This document shows, in pieces, positions 41,752 through 50,754 of a DNA stretch of 64,000 bases (the first letter of the stretch is position 1; every line of letters starts with the position of its first letter). Origin of the DNA: Pelagibacterium montanilacus. Its GTDB lineage: Bacteria; Pseudomonadota; Alphaproteobacteria; Rhizobiales; Devosiaceae. The stretch lies in assembly GCF_003992665.1 (NCBI RefSeq), contig NZ_RZMX01000008.1, forward strand, positions 62,001 to 126,000, written 5' to 3'. The notes under the pieces were generated by a model. It saw only the letters and a list, made by a program, of their open reading frames with translations, did not search any database and was not told where the DNA came from. Both the position numbers and the translations under genes were made by a program.

Positions 41752-43178
41752 CGCCCGAGCGCCTCGAGCACGGTTTCGTGGTCCGAGAAATGGCGCCGGG
41801 TCTTGCCCACGATCTGATAGTCCTCATGGCCCTTTCCGGCGACGAGGACCACGTCCCCCTCTTCCATGAGCGAGACCGCATGGGCGATGGCATCGGCCCG
41901 ATCGGCGATCTCGATTGCGTCGGGAGCGGCCGCCACGATCTGGGAGCGGATGGCGTCAGCGTCCTCGGTGCGCGGATTGTCGTCGGTAACGATGACCACA
42001 TCTGCGGCATCGTGGGCAATGCGGCCCATCTGCGGCCGCTTGCCGGGGTCCCGATCTCCGCCGCAGCCGAAGACGACGATCAGCCGGCCGCTGGCGAAGG
42101 GGCGAAGCGCCGCGATGGCCGTCTCGAGCGCATCGGGGGTGTGGGCGTAATCGACAAAGACCGCGCCGCGCGTGCCCACCCGATCGAGCCGGCCCTTGGC
42201 GCCCTCGAGACGTTCGAGCGCGGCAAGTGCGGTGGGCCCGGCCACGCCCGTGGCAATCGCAAGGCCCGCGGCAACCAGCGCATTGTCGACCTGGAAGCGC
42301 CCCACGAGCGGCAGGTGGAAGCTGAACGGCTCGCCAACGAGTTTGCCGGTGACGGTCTGGCCGAGCCCGTCGGGGGTGACCGATTCCACTTCGATATGGG
42401 CCCCGCCCTCCCCGACCGTCACCACCGTGGCGCCCTTGTCGAGCGCGGCATACATGAAGGGCTGGCCCTCGGGATTGGCGGCATCGACCACCGCCGTGGC
42501 TTCGGGCTCGAGAAGGTCGCGGAACAGCCGGAGCTTGGCGTCGCGATAGGCCTCGATGGTCTGGTGGTAGTCGAGGTGATCGCGGCTGAGATTGGTAAAG
42601 GCGACGGCGCGGAGCCTGACCCCGTCGAGCCGGCGCTGGTCGATGCCGTGGCTGGAAGCCTCGAGCGCGACGTGATCGATACCCTCGGCCTTGAGCGCGG
42701 CCAGCGCCCTGTGCAGCGACAGCGGGTCGGGCGTGGTCAATTCGCCCGGCACATGCCGGTCGCCCACCATCAGGCCGAGCGTGCCCAGACTCGCGCCGGT
42801 GATGCCGGCATGCGCCCAGATCTGGCGCACGAACGAGACGACGGACGTCTTGCCATTGGTGCCGGTGACCGCAACGCAGGTGTCGGGCTGGGGGCCGCTG
42901 ACCAGCGCGGCGGCCTTTGCATAGGCGGCCCGGACATCGGCGAGAAGAACGGTGGGGACGCCCGGATCGGCTTCGGGCGCCTGATCGGTGACGATCACCA
43001 CAGCACCACGGGCGACCGCGTCATGAGCAAAGACGATGCCATGACCGCGCGCGCCCGGCAGGGCGAAGAAGGCTTCGCCGTCGCCCACCAGCCGGCTGTC
43101 GGCGTTGATGCCCGAAATGGCCAGCCGGTCTTGCGGACCAGCGGCGTCTCCGAGCAGTTGCGCTAGAGTATGGGACAC
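41748..43178 (-). CDS. murE: MurE, meso-diaminopimelate-adding ligase
   Basis: MurE adds the third residue of the stem peptide. The 476-residue protein has the P-loop GTNGKTS at residues 106-112, TTPDPLSLHRAL, EASSHGIDQRRLDG, DYAHTPDALE and DDNPRTEDADAIR. The DNPR sequence is the signature of enzymes that add meso-diaminopimelate rather than lysine, as expected for a Gram-negative. The start is GTG, preceded by GGAGGA. A 32-base gap separates it from ftsI. Confidence 0.96.
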   Translation of the reverse strand: MSHTLAQLLGDAAGPQDRLAISGINADSRLVGDGEAFFALPGARGHGIVFAHDAVARGAVVIVTDQAPEADPGVPTVLLADVRAAYAKAAALVSGPQPDTCVAVTGTNGKTSVVSFVRQIWAHAGITGASLGTLGLMVGDRHVPGELTTPDPLSLHRALAALKAEGIDHVALEASSHGIDQRRLDGVRLRAVAFTNLSRDHLDYHQTIEAYRDAKLRLFRDLLEPEATAVVDAANPEGQPFMYAALDKGATVVTVGEGGAHIEVESVTPDGLGQTVTGKLVGEPFSFHLPLVGRFQVDNALVAAGLAIATGVAGPTALAALERLEGAKGRLDRVGTRGAVFVDYAHTPDALETAIAALRPFASGRLIVVFGCGGDRDPGKRPQMGRIAHDAADVVIVTDDNPRTEDADAIRSQIVAAAPDAIEIADRADAIAHAVSLMEEGDVVLVAGKGHEDYQIVGKTRRHFSDHETVLEALGR

Positions 43179-43210
43179 GACTCCTCCGTGCGACCGGGAC
43201 CGCCGGCCTT

Positions 43211-44920
43211 TTACAGGTTCAGCCCAGCCGGCACCAGAGCCGCGTCAACCATGGGATCGGTATTGGGGCGAATGCCGAGCATGGGTGCGGCGCGGGCGAC
43301 GATGCGCCCCGACATCTCACCCGCGTTCCAGCCCGCGGTGCGGCCCGACTGCTCGTTTTCGGCCTTGGGCTCGTCCACGAGCACGAACATGGCGTATTGC
43401 GGATCATCGAGCGGGAAGGCCGACGCAAAGAAGGCGGTGACGTTCTCGCTCGAATAGCGTCCGTCCACGACCTTTTCGGCGGTTCCGGTCTTGCCGCCCC
43501 AGCGGTAACCGTCCGCGATGCGGTTGGCGCGGCTGCCCGAGCCTTCGAGCGCATTGAGGCGCATGAGATAGCGGATCTGGTCGCTGGTGCGCTCGGAAAC
43601 CACCTGCCGCGATCGCGCGCGCGCCTCCTCGGCGGTGCGGGGAAACAGGGTCGCCTCCATCAGATACCCTCCATTGACCAGAGAGGCCGTGGCGTTGAGC
43701 ATCTGGAGCGGGGTAACGCTGAGCCCGTGACCGAACGAGATAGTCGCAGCCCCGACTTCCGAGAATTTGGCCGGTACGGTCGAGTTGGTGACTTCAGGCA
43801 GCTCGATTTTGGGGGTGCCCACGAAGCCCATCTTGTCGACGAAGGCCTGGAAGTTGTCCTTTCCCATGGCCTGCATCATTTTGATGGTGCCGATGTTGGA
43901 CGAATATTTGTAGACCTCGGGCACCGAGAGCACCCGGTGCTTGCCGTGGAAATCGTCGATGGTGTAGCGCCCGAACCGCACGCCGAACCGCGCATCAACG
44001 GAATCGTTGAGCGAGATGGCGCCGCTTTCGAGGGCCGCGGCGAAGGTGATGGTCTTGAAGGTGGAGCCCGGCTCGAACTTGACCGCGGTCATGCGGTTGA
44101 AGCTGCCTTCCTCGAGCATGGTGGCCGGCGCGTTGGGGTCGAAATCGGGCAGCGACACCATGGCGATCACCTCGCCGGTGCGCACGTCCATGATCGCCCC
44201 GGCAGCGGCAATCGCCTGATAGCGCTCGAGCGCATCGCCCAGCTCGTCGTAAAGCACGTTCTGGATCCGCATGTCGATGGTCAGCTCGACCGGGGACATG
44301 GCGTTGCCCCGCGCCAGACCCAGATCCTGAAGCAGCGCGAGATTATCGTCGTCGAGGTGCTTTTCGACCCCGGCAATGCCGACATTGTCGATGTTGACCG
44401 CGCCCATGACGTGGGAGACCGCCGGGCCACCCGGATAAAAGCGCTTGCTCTCGGTGACGAAGTCGATGCCGGGGATGCCAAGGCGCAGGATACGCTCCTG
44501 CTGGCCGGGGGTCAGCTCGCGCGCCACCCAGACGAACCCGCGATCGCCCTCGAGCCGGTCGCGCAGCCAGGCACGGTCCAGATCGGGCAGAACGGTGCGC
44601 AGGGCGTCGGTCGCCTCGTCGACATCGAGAATGCGGCGCGGCTCGGCAAACAGCGAGGGAACCCGGATGTCGATAGCCATCTCCAGCCCATTGCGATCGA
44701 GGATCGGCGGGCGCGAGGCCATGATGGCGTCGCGCGCCTGGCCTTCGATCGAGGTATCGATCTCCAGACTGCCCAGCCAGACCAGCCGCCCCGCCATGAT
44801 CGAGAAGACCAGCGCCACGATCACCATGGCCAGCCGGATCCGTCCGCCGGTGAGATTGCCGCGGACCTTGCGCGTGCCATCAAGGGCAATAGTGGCGTCG
44901 GTGGCGGTGATCGCGCTCAA
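43211..44920 (-). CDS. ftsI: FtsI / PBP3, septal peptidoglycan transpeptidase
   Basis: This class B penicillin-binding protein cross-links septal peptidoglycan. The 569-residue protein has a membrane anchor near residues 30-50, the PBP dimer/pedestal region, and the transpeptidase motifs STFK (Ser286 to Lys289 in KFEPGSTFKTITFAA), SSN in YKYSSNIGTI and KTGT in RWGGKTGTAEKV. The start is TTG, overlapping the ftsL TGA stop (TTGA), with GGAGG about 9 bases upstream inside ftsL, so its translation is coupled to ftsL. Confidence 0.95.
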   Translation of the reverse strand: MSAITATDATIALDGTRKVRGNLTGGRIRLAMVIVALVFSIMAGRLVWLGSLEIDTSIEGQARDAIMASRPPILDRNGLEMAIDIRVPSLFAEPRRILDVDEATDALRTVLPDLDRAWLRDRLEGDRGFVWVARELTPGQQERILRLGIPGIDFVTESKRFYPGGPAVSHVMGAVNIDNVGIAGVEKHLDDDNLALLQDLGLARGNAMSPVELTIDMRIQNVLYDELGDALERYQAIAAAGAIMDVRTGEVIAMVSLPDFDPNAPATMLEEGSFNRMTAVKFEPGSTFKTITFAAALESGAISLNDSVDARFGVRFGRYTIDDFHGKHRVLSVPEVYKYSSNIGTIKMMQAMGKDNFQAFVDKMGFVGTPKIELPEVTNSTVPAKFSEVGAATISFGHGLSVTPLQMLNATASLVNGGYLMEATLFPRTAEEARARSRQVVSERTSDQIRYLMRLNALEGSGSRANRIADGYRWGGKTGTAEKVVDGRYSSENVTAFFASAFPLDDPQYAMFVLVDEPKAENEQSGRTAGWNAGEMSGRIVARAAPMLGIRPNTDPMVDAALVPAGLNL

Positions 44921-45306
44921 AGGATGTCCTCCAGCAAGGCGGCTATGGGATCGTTGCCCTCCTCGATTTCCTGGAACAGGGCATTGAGGGCGTCGGTGTC
45001 GAGGCGCATTTCGGGGCGCATGGGAAGGTCTTCGAAGCGCCCGAACTGGCTGGCCTGCGCGACCTGGAGGTTGAGCACGTCATTGTGCCGGTCGACGATG
45101 GGCTGGATATGGGTGGGCTGGTTGAGCAGCGACCAGTCCGCCTTCAGGATCGAGAGATCGGCCTGCTGCTGGGCGATCGCCTGCTCGATCCGGGCCACTT
45201 CACCGGCGCTGCGCTCGGCCATGTGCTTTTGGGCATACACCCCGACCAGCGCCACGACCGCCGTGCAGGTGAGAATGAGGTTCAGCCTGCGAAGAAATGC
45301 GCTCAT
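44917..45306 (-). CDS. ftsL: Cell division protein FtsL
   Basis: A 129-residue bitopic protein: a short cytoplasmic part, a membrane segment near residues 8-26 (LILTCTAVVALVGVYA), then a periplasmic coiled coil (RSAGEVARIEQAIAQQQADLSILKADWSLLNQPTHIQPIVDRH). Together with FtsB and FtsQ it activates FtsWI. The identification rests on shape, the LxxDWSxLNxP-type motif shared by alphaproteobacterial FtsL, and position between rsmH and ftsI. It is coupled to both by 4-bp overlaps. Confidence 0.92.
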   Translation of the reverse strand: MSAFLRRLNLILTCTAVVALVGVYAQKHMAERSAGEVARIEQAIAQQQADLSILKADWSLLNQPTHIQPIVDRHNDVLNLQVAQASQFGRFEDLPMRPEMRLDTDALNALFQEIEEGNDPIAALLEDIL

Positions 45307-46301
45307 GCCGCACCCCTCTTGAAGCCGGGAACGCCGAGCCCCGTGCGATGAGCCTCACGCGCCGGAGCCGCCGTGCGGATGGCCGAGCGCAAGGTGGCGG
45401 AGCGGGCGCGCGGATTGCGCGCGAGCTCGGCCTGTCCGGCCTTTACCGGCTTGCGCACCGGCGCCCAGCACGGCTCGATCCGCGCGATCTGGGGCATGTG
45501 CCGCGAGACGGTGCCTGCGGACTTGGATGCATCAAAGAAGCGCTTGACGATCCGGTCCTCGAGCGAATGGAAGGTGACGACCGCAAGCCGGCCACCCTCG
45601 CCCAGCAGCCGCTCGGCCGCGAACAGGCCCGCGACGAGTTCGTCGAACTCGGAATTGACCGCGATGCGCAGGGCCTGGAAGGTCCGGGTGGCCGGATGCC
45701 CCCCGCCGGGCTTGCGTCCCACCGCGGATTCGATGACCCGAGCGAGCGTTAGCGTGTCGGTGATGGGCGCCTCGTTGCGCGCCGCGACGATGGCGCGGGC
45801 GATCCGGCGCGAGGCGCGCTCCTCGCCATAGGCAAAGATCAGGTTTCCAAGATCGGTCTCGGCCAGATCGTTGACCAGATCGGCGGCGCTGGTGTCGTCC
45901 TGCCCCATGCGCATGTCGAGCGGGCCGGCCTTGGCGAAGGAAAAGCCGCGCTCGGCCTGATCGAGCTGCATCGAGCTGACCCCGATATCGAGCACCACCG
46001 CGGAAATGTCCTCGCCCTCGGCGAGATCATCGAGGCTGGAGAACCGGCCGGAGGCGAAGCGGAAGCGATCGGGGAAAGCCTTGGCGAGCGCATCGGCCAT
46101 GGGCGCGACACTCGGGTCGCGGTCGATGCCGATGACATGGGCGCCGGCCTCGAGCAGGGCACGGCTGTACCCCCCGGCCCCGAAGGTGCCGTCGACCACC
46201 CGCTCCCCGTCGCGTGTCCCGAGCGCGACAATCACCTCATCGAGAAGCACCGGCGCGTGAAGGGATCGATCTTGGGGACCGGTGTGCTCTCTCTCGCCCA
46301 T
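45303..46301 (-). CDS. rsmH: 16S rRNA (cytosine(1402)-N(4))-methyltransferase RsmH
   Basis: This SAM enzyme methylates N4 of C1402 in the ribosomal P site. The 332-residue protein has HAPVLLDEVIVALG, VDGTFGAGGYSRALLEAGAHVIGIDRDP (SAM site), LDIGVSSMQLDQAERGFSF, RMGQ, GGGHPATRTFQALRIAVNSEFDEL and VVTFHSLEDRIVKRFF. It is the first gene of the dcw cluster here. mraZ, which normally precedes it, is not found: the 164 bases upstream (46302-46465) hold no gene. The start has only a weak ribosome-binding site. Confidence 0.96.
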   Translation of the reverse strand: MGEREHTGPQDRSLHAPVLLDEVIVALGTRDGERVVDGTFGAGGYSRALLEAGAHVIGIDRDPSVAPMADALAKAFPDRFRFASGRFSSLDDLAEGEDISAVVLDIGVSSMQLDQAERGFSFAKAGPLDMRMGQDDTSAADLVNDLAETDLGNLIFAYGEERASRRIARAIVAARNEAPITDTLTLARVIESAVGRKPGGGHPATRTFQALRIAVNSEFDELVAGLFAAERLLGEGGRLAVVTFHSLEDRIVKRFFDASKSAGTVSRHMPQIARIEPCWAPVRKPVKAGQAELARNPRARSATLRSAIRTAAPAREAHRTGLGVPGFKRGAA

Positions 46302-46465
46302 CTACTCGTCTACTCACGCAAGGCGTCACAGGGACATGCGACCGGCTGAAAGGATCGCGGAAACCAAAGGCGGAACGCAGGGCGCCCGCATTGCGCAACA
46401 TTGACTCCAAGGCTTTAAGATTTTGTTTCCCAAACCTTTGCGCGGTGGCAAAGGCCACGGCAAAT

Positions 46466-47440
46466 CTAGGCCGCCAAGCCGATCTCGCAAATCCGTGAAC
46501 GGTCCTTGGACCAGACGAGAGCGTGGCCATCATGCCATAAAAGCGGCATTCCATGGGGCAAGGCGATGGGGGTGGGGGCCATGTCCGGATACCAAACCAG
46601 CGCATCACCACCCTTGAGCCGCACGATGCACCCCATGGAATCCAGGCGCGGCACCACATGGGCGACCGTGCCATAGGCCCTCGGCACGCCCAGCTCGCAG
46701 ACCATGACGTCCCCCCAGTCGGGCCGGATGGCCACGAGCCCGCAGCCGGCTTCGTCGATGCCATAGACGTACTGGAATGCCCTCATGCCCACGACAGGGC
46801 CCGGGCCGATGAGCCTGACCGGATCGTAGGGCAAGCCGGCCAGCGGGAAGTTTCGGGTTTCGACTTCTGGTGCGTGATGGTCGAAGGCGGACAGCGCGGC
46901 GTAGCCGACCGCGCCATAGCATCCCACCAGCAGGCCGAAGACGTCGGTGCTCTCGGACGGCAGGATGACCAGGCCGTTCGGCGAATCGAAATCGCAGATC
47001 GCGAGAGGCTGGGTATCGCCGGCGAAGGGCGGCTGTCCCGGCTCGCCGGTCCAGAGCCGTGCCATCAGCAGGCCGCGGTCGGTGGCCGAGATCAGGCGCC
47101 GGCCATCGGGGCTGACAACGAGCGGATGGCGCAATCTCGTGACCGGCCGAACGGCCCCGGTATCCCGCGCAACAAGCGCCGCACCATCATGGCCCGAGAC
47201 GGCCAGGACATTGCCCGCCACCGAGCCGAGCAGGTCGCCGGCGGGCAGCGGGGCCGACAGCGTGATCGCGTGCAGGGCCATCCCCGAACCGGGCATCCAG
47301 TCGAGCTCGACCAGCCGGTTGGACGCCGCATCGTGGAACCATGAGATGATCGCGCCTTGGTGGGAAGCGACGGCGAGGCGGGCGAGGCCCCCCTGCCCGT
47401 CCAGCGCGCAGTCTTTCACGCGCCGTCTGCCGACCGACAT
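46466..47440 (-). CDS. Unrecognised 324-residue protein, possible beta-propeller
   Basis: A 324-residue protein with no signal peptide or membrane segment. Repeated short strands with Gly, Asp and aromatic residues (such as GNVLAVSGHDGAALVA, PLVVSPDGRRLISATDRG and GLVILPSESTDVFGLLVG) suggest a six- or seven-bladed propeller of WD40-like shape, but no family motif is clear. It is preceded by GGAGGGG, a strong ribosome-binding site. It occupies the position between rnpB and rsmH where mraZ is often found. I do not recognise it and assign no function. Confidence 0.6.
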   Translation of the reverse strand: MSVGRRRVKDCALDGQGGLARLAVASHQGAIISWFHDAASNRLVELDWMPGSGMALHAITLSAPLPAGDLLGSVAGNVLAVSGHDGAALVARDTGAVRPVTRLRHPLVVSPDGRRLISATDRGLLMARLWTGEPGQPPFAGDTQPLAICDFDSPNGLVILPSESTDVFGLLVGCYGAVGYAALSAFDHHAPEVETRNFPLAGLPYDPVRLIGPGPVVGMRAFQYVYGIDEAGCGLVAIRPDWGDVMVCELGVPRAYGTVAHVVPRLDSMGCIVRLKGGDALVWYPDMAPTPIALPHGMPLLWHDGHALVWSKDRSRICEIGLAA

Positions 47441-47552
47441 GATTTGCCCCTCCAGAGCCCCGCGAACTCACATCCGGATGTGCACCGGCCCTCGTGGCTG
47501 CGCCATCCCCCGAACATGGGGGATGGCAAGCTGGGCTATGGGGGGAGTTGAA

Positions 47553-47940
<388 letters not shown>

Positions 47941-48023
47941 GGTTCATCTAGTGGGTTTGCAGGCAAAGGGGAACAGTTTTTGCAGTGCGCGAACGCATCC
48001 GGACACAGCCGCGAACCGCTGGC

Positions 48024-48737
48024 TCAGGCGATCGCCGGCTTGAGGCCACGGGCCTGGGAAATCTCGCCATAAGCCGCGTTGATCGCCGCCATCTTGGTGG
48101 TAGCCAGGCCCATGAGTTCCTCGGGCACGCCCTTGGCGATCATGCGGTCGGGGTGATGCTCGGCAACAAGCCGCCTGTAGGTGCGCCGAAGCTCCTCGTC
48201 CGTGGCATCGGGGATCAGCCCGAGCACCGCGTAAGGGTCCCGCCGTCCGTTGGGCATGATGACGTGCTGGCGGGCGATCTGCTCGAATCGCACGTCATCG
48301 AACCCGAAGATGTCGCTGATCGCCTTGAGATAGGCGAGCTCCCGCTCATGGACGATGCCGTCGGCGGTGGCGATCTCAAAGAGCGCGTCAAGAACGTGCT
48401 CGAGGCTGGCGGGGCTGTCGATGAAGAGCTTGCGCACCTTGCGCGCATAGGTATCGAACCCGGCCACGTCCTGCTGGGCGAGCGCGAAAAAGCGCTCCAC
48501 ATGCTCGTCGGCGCCTTCGGGAATATCGACAAGCTTGTGGAAGGTCCGCATCTCGCGCGGGCTCACGATGCCGTCGGCCACCGCCATCTTGGCCGAAAGC
48601 GCGATGATCGACATGGTGAAGGCCGCATCACGTCCGCCAGGCATCCAGTTGTCGGGATCGAGGATAGCCGTTATGGACCCGGCGATCGAATCGCCAAGCG
48701 CACTGAGAAATGCTGCAATACGCTGCCAGATCGACAT
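48024..48737 (-). CDS. TerB-like and J-domain protein (DjlA-type, without membrane anchor)
   Basis: A 237-residue protein. Residues about 35-150 form a TerB-like helical domain (FTMSIIALSAKMAVADGIVSPREMRTF, and FEIATADGIVHERELAYLKAISDIFGF). The C-terminal 70 residues are a J-domain (DPYAVLGLIPDATDEELRRTYRRLVAEHHPDRM) with the HPD motif needed to stimulate DnaK. The order is that of DjlA, but no N-terminal membrane anchor is visible. The ATG at 48737 is chosen because the earlier codons to 48857 give an unlike N terminus. Confidence 0.85.
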   Translation of the reverse strand: MSIWQRIAAFLSALGDSIAGSITAILDPDNWMPGGRDAAFTMSIIALSAKMAVADGIVSPREMRTFHKLVDIPEGADEHVERFFALAQQDVAGFDTYARKVRKLFIDSPASLEHVLDALFEIATADGIVHERELAYLKAISDIFGFDDVRFEQIARQHVIMPNGRRDPYAVLGLIPDATDEELRRTYRRLVAEHHPDRMIAKGVPEELMGLATTKMAAINAAYGEISQARGLKPAIA

Positions 48738-48917
48738 CGCTCGTTTCCTGTTCACGAAACAGACTATCGTGCAAACGGCCCTGGCAAAGAAGACATCGAG
48801 CCGCACCGGTCCAATAGGACGGGAACGGACGCAGGTGCAAGCGCAGCAATCGCTCATGTTTTATCCTTCCCGGCCTGTCCGCGACCCGTACTGGAACGCT
48901 CGTCCTGCGAAAACGGA

Positions 48918-49754
48918 CTACCAGCGATAGTCGAAGGTGTCGTAGATGAACCCGAGCGGAGCCGATCCACCGTCATTGACGGGTCCGACGAGTTGGGCGC
49001 TTCCGCGGTCAACCTGATCTTCATAGACCCAGATGGTATCGCCATTGGCCGTGACCACCTCCACGAGCCCTTCGGCGCGCGGATCGAAATCCGGGCTGCT
49101 GTTGCTGGCATAGCCGGGCTCGGCGGTCAGTGGAGCAAGACGTTCGCGCTGCTCGCGGCTCATGAACTCCACCGAGCTGCCCGACGACTGGCCGTGGGCG
49201 GCGGCCGTGATCGCCTCGTAATCGGTGCGCGTTTCGACCTGACGGGGCTCGGCGACCGAGGCGGTCTGCACGGGCCGGGACGGCGCATCGGCCGGACGGG
49301 GGAGCGGGAGCGGCGGGATGGCGGCGACTTCCGTTGCCGACTCTGCCGGCGCGGGCGCCTGGGGGCGCTGGACGGGCGTGGCATCGGCGACAGCGGGCGG
49401 GGCCGCGGGTTCGGTATTATCCGAGCCGAGCGGTCGACCGTTGACGGTCACGATGGGACCATCGGCCACGGGAAACCCGGCCGCATCGACCACGCGCGAA
49501 GGTGCAGTCGCCTCGCGCTCGACCGGCTCGGGTTCGGGCGCCGGCACATGAACTTCGGCGACCTCCTGCTCGACTTCCGGCTGCGGCGCGGGCGCGGGAC
49601 CGACCACATCGGCTGTTTCGCTCACTTCATCGGCAGGAGCTGTCGTTATGTAGGCGCGCTGGAGCGAATCGCGCTGCCACCAGCCGCTGGCAAAGGATAC
49701 GGCAACCGCGAGCACCAGTGCGCCCGCCAGAGAATGTTTCGCAATCATCGTCAT
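48918..49754 (-). CDS. Exported or membrane-anchored Pro/Ala-rich protein of unknown function
   Basis: A 278-residue protein. One hydrophobic segment near residues 8-25 (AGALVLAVAVSFASG) acts as a signal or membrane anchor. Residues about 40-180 are a long low-complexity region rich in Pro, Ala, Val and Glu (PAPAPQPEVEQEV, PAPEPEPVE, LPLPRPADAPSRP). The C terminus (residues about 200-278) is more ordered: EGLVEVVTANGDTIWVYEDQVDRGSAQLVGPV. This shape suits an envelope protein with a periplasmic spacer, but no family is recognised. Confidence 0.62.
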   Translation of the reverse strand: MTMIAKHSLAGALVLAVAVSFASGWWQRDSLQRAYITTAPADEVSETADVVGPAPAPQPEVEQEVAEVHVPAPEPEPVEREATAPSRVVDAAGFPVADGPIVTVNGRPLGSDNTEPAAPPAVADATPVQRPQAPAPAESATEVAAIPPLPLPRPADAPSRPVQTASVAEPRQVETRTDYEAITAAAHGQSSGSSVEFMSREQRERLAPLTAEPGYASNSSPDFDPRAEGLVEVVTANGDTIWVYEDQVDRGSAQLVGPVNDGGSAPLGFIYDTFDYRW

Positions 49755-49857
49755 CCGTCCAAACTTTGCCCCGCACGATATCCATGCCCCATGATCATGG
49801 CGCGAGTTTGATGAATCGACGATGAACGGCGTGGTTAACCGTTGGTTGCAGCCGCGC

Positions 49858-50754
49858 TCAGGGCCGGATGCCCAGAAGGCGCGCGAGCGCCAAAACGAGG
49901 CTGGAGCGGTTGAGCGTATAGAAATGGAACTCGGTGACCCCCGAATCGAGAAGCTCGGTCACCTGCTCGGCTGCGACCGCGGCGGCGACCAGCGCGTGGG
50001 TTTCGGGGTCGTCGTCGAGCCCGTCGAACCGATCGGCCAGCCAATGGGGGACGTTCGCGCCGCATTTGGAGGCAAAGCTCGCGATCTGGCGGAACGAGTG
50101 GATGGGCTGGATGCCCGGGACGATGGGCGCGGTGATCCCGGCCTTGCGGGCGCGCTCGAGAAAGCGCCAGTAATCGGCGTTCTCAAAGAACATCTGGGTG
50201 ATGGCGCGGTTGGCGCCTGCATCGAGCTTGCGCTTGAGGTTGTCGATCTCGGCGTCCCAGTCAGGGCTCTGGGGATGCTTTTCCGGATAGGCGGCGACCG
50301 AGATGTCGAAATCCCCGATCCGGCGCAGGCCGGCCACCAGATCGGCGGCGCCGGCATAGCCCTCCGGATGCGGCGTGAAAGGCTGGCCGACGCCCTCGGG
50401 CGGATCCCCGCGCAGGGCGACGATGCTGTTGACCCCGGCTTGGGCGAAGCCGCGAACGACGGTGTCGACTTGCTCGCGGCTCGCGCCGACGCAGGTGAGG
50501 TGGGCAGCGGCGGGCACCCCCGATTCGGCGGTGATGCGCGAGACCATGCGCAAGGTGCGCTCGCGGGTCGTGCCCCCTGCCCCGTAGGTGACCGACACGA
50601 AGCGCGGGCCCAGCGGCGCGAGGCGCTCGAGACTGTCCCAGAACCGCGCCTCCATGGCGTCGGTCTTGGGCGGAAAGAATTCAAAGCTCACAGCCAGCGG
50701 CGGGCGGGCTGTCTCGGGCTGGCGGCTGAGCCGCTCTCCAGCGTTGGGTGTCAC
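49858..50754 (-). CDS. metF: 5,10-methylenetetrahydrofolate reductase MetF
   Basis: This FAD enzyme makes 5-methyl-tetrahydrofolate for methionine synthesis. The 298-residue protein contains SFEFFPPKTDAMEARFWDSLERL (active-site Glu), VSVTYGAGGTTRERTL, ALRGDPPEG and NRAITQMFFENADYW. It is translationally coupled to the upstream ArsR-methyltransferase gene (ATGA at 50751-50754), so the pair forms a methyl-cycle operon controlled from the site at about 51.75 kb. Confidence 0.95.
   Translation of the reverse strand: MTPNAGERLSRQPETARPPLAVSFEFFPPKTDAMEARFWDSLERLAPLGPRFVSVTYGAGGTTRERTLRMVSRITAESGVPAAAHLTCVGASREQVDTVVRGFAQAGVNSIVALRGDPPEGVGQPFTPHPEGYAGAADLVAGLRRIGDFDISVAAYPEKHPQSPDWDAEIDNLKRKLDAGANRAITQMFFENADYWRFLERARKAGITAPIVPGIQPIHSFRQIASFASKCGANVPHWLADRFDGLDDDPETHALVAAAVAAEQVTELLDSGVTEFHFYTLNRSSLVLALARLLGIRP

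Noticed and set aside
43397-45322. A 641-codon plus-strand frame opposite ftsI and ftsL
   Set aside because: It is a shadow of intact division genes with full catalytic motifs on the minus strand.
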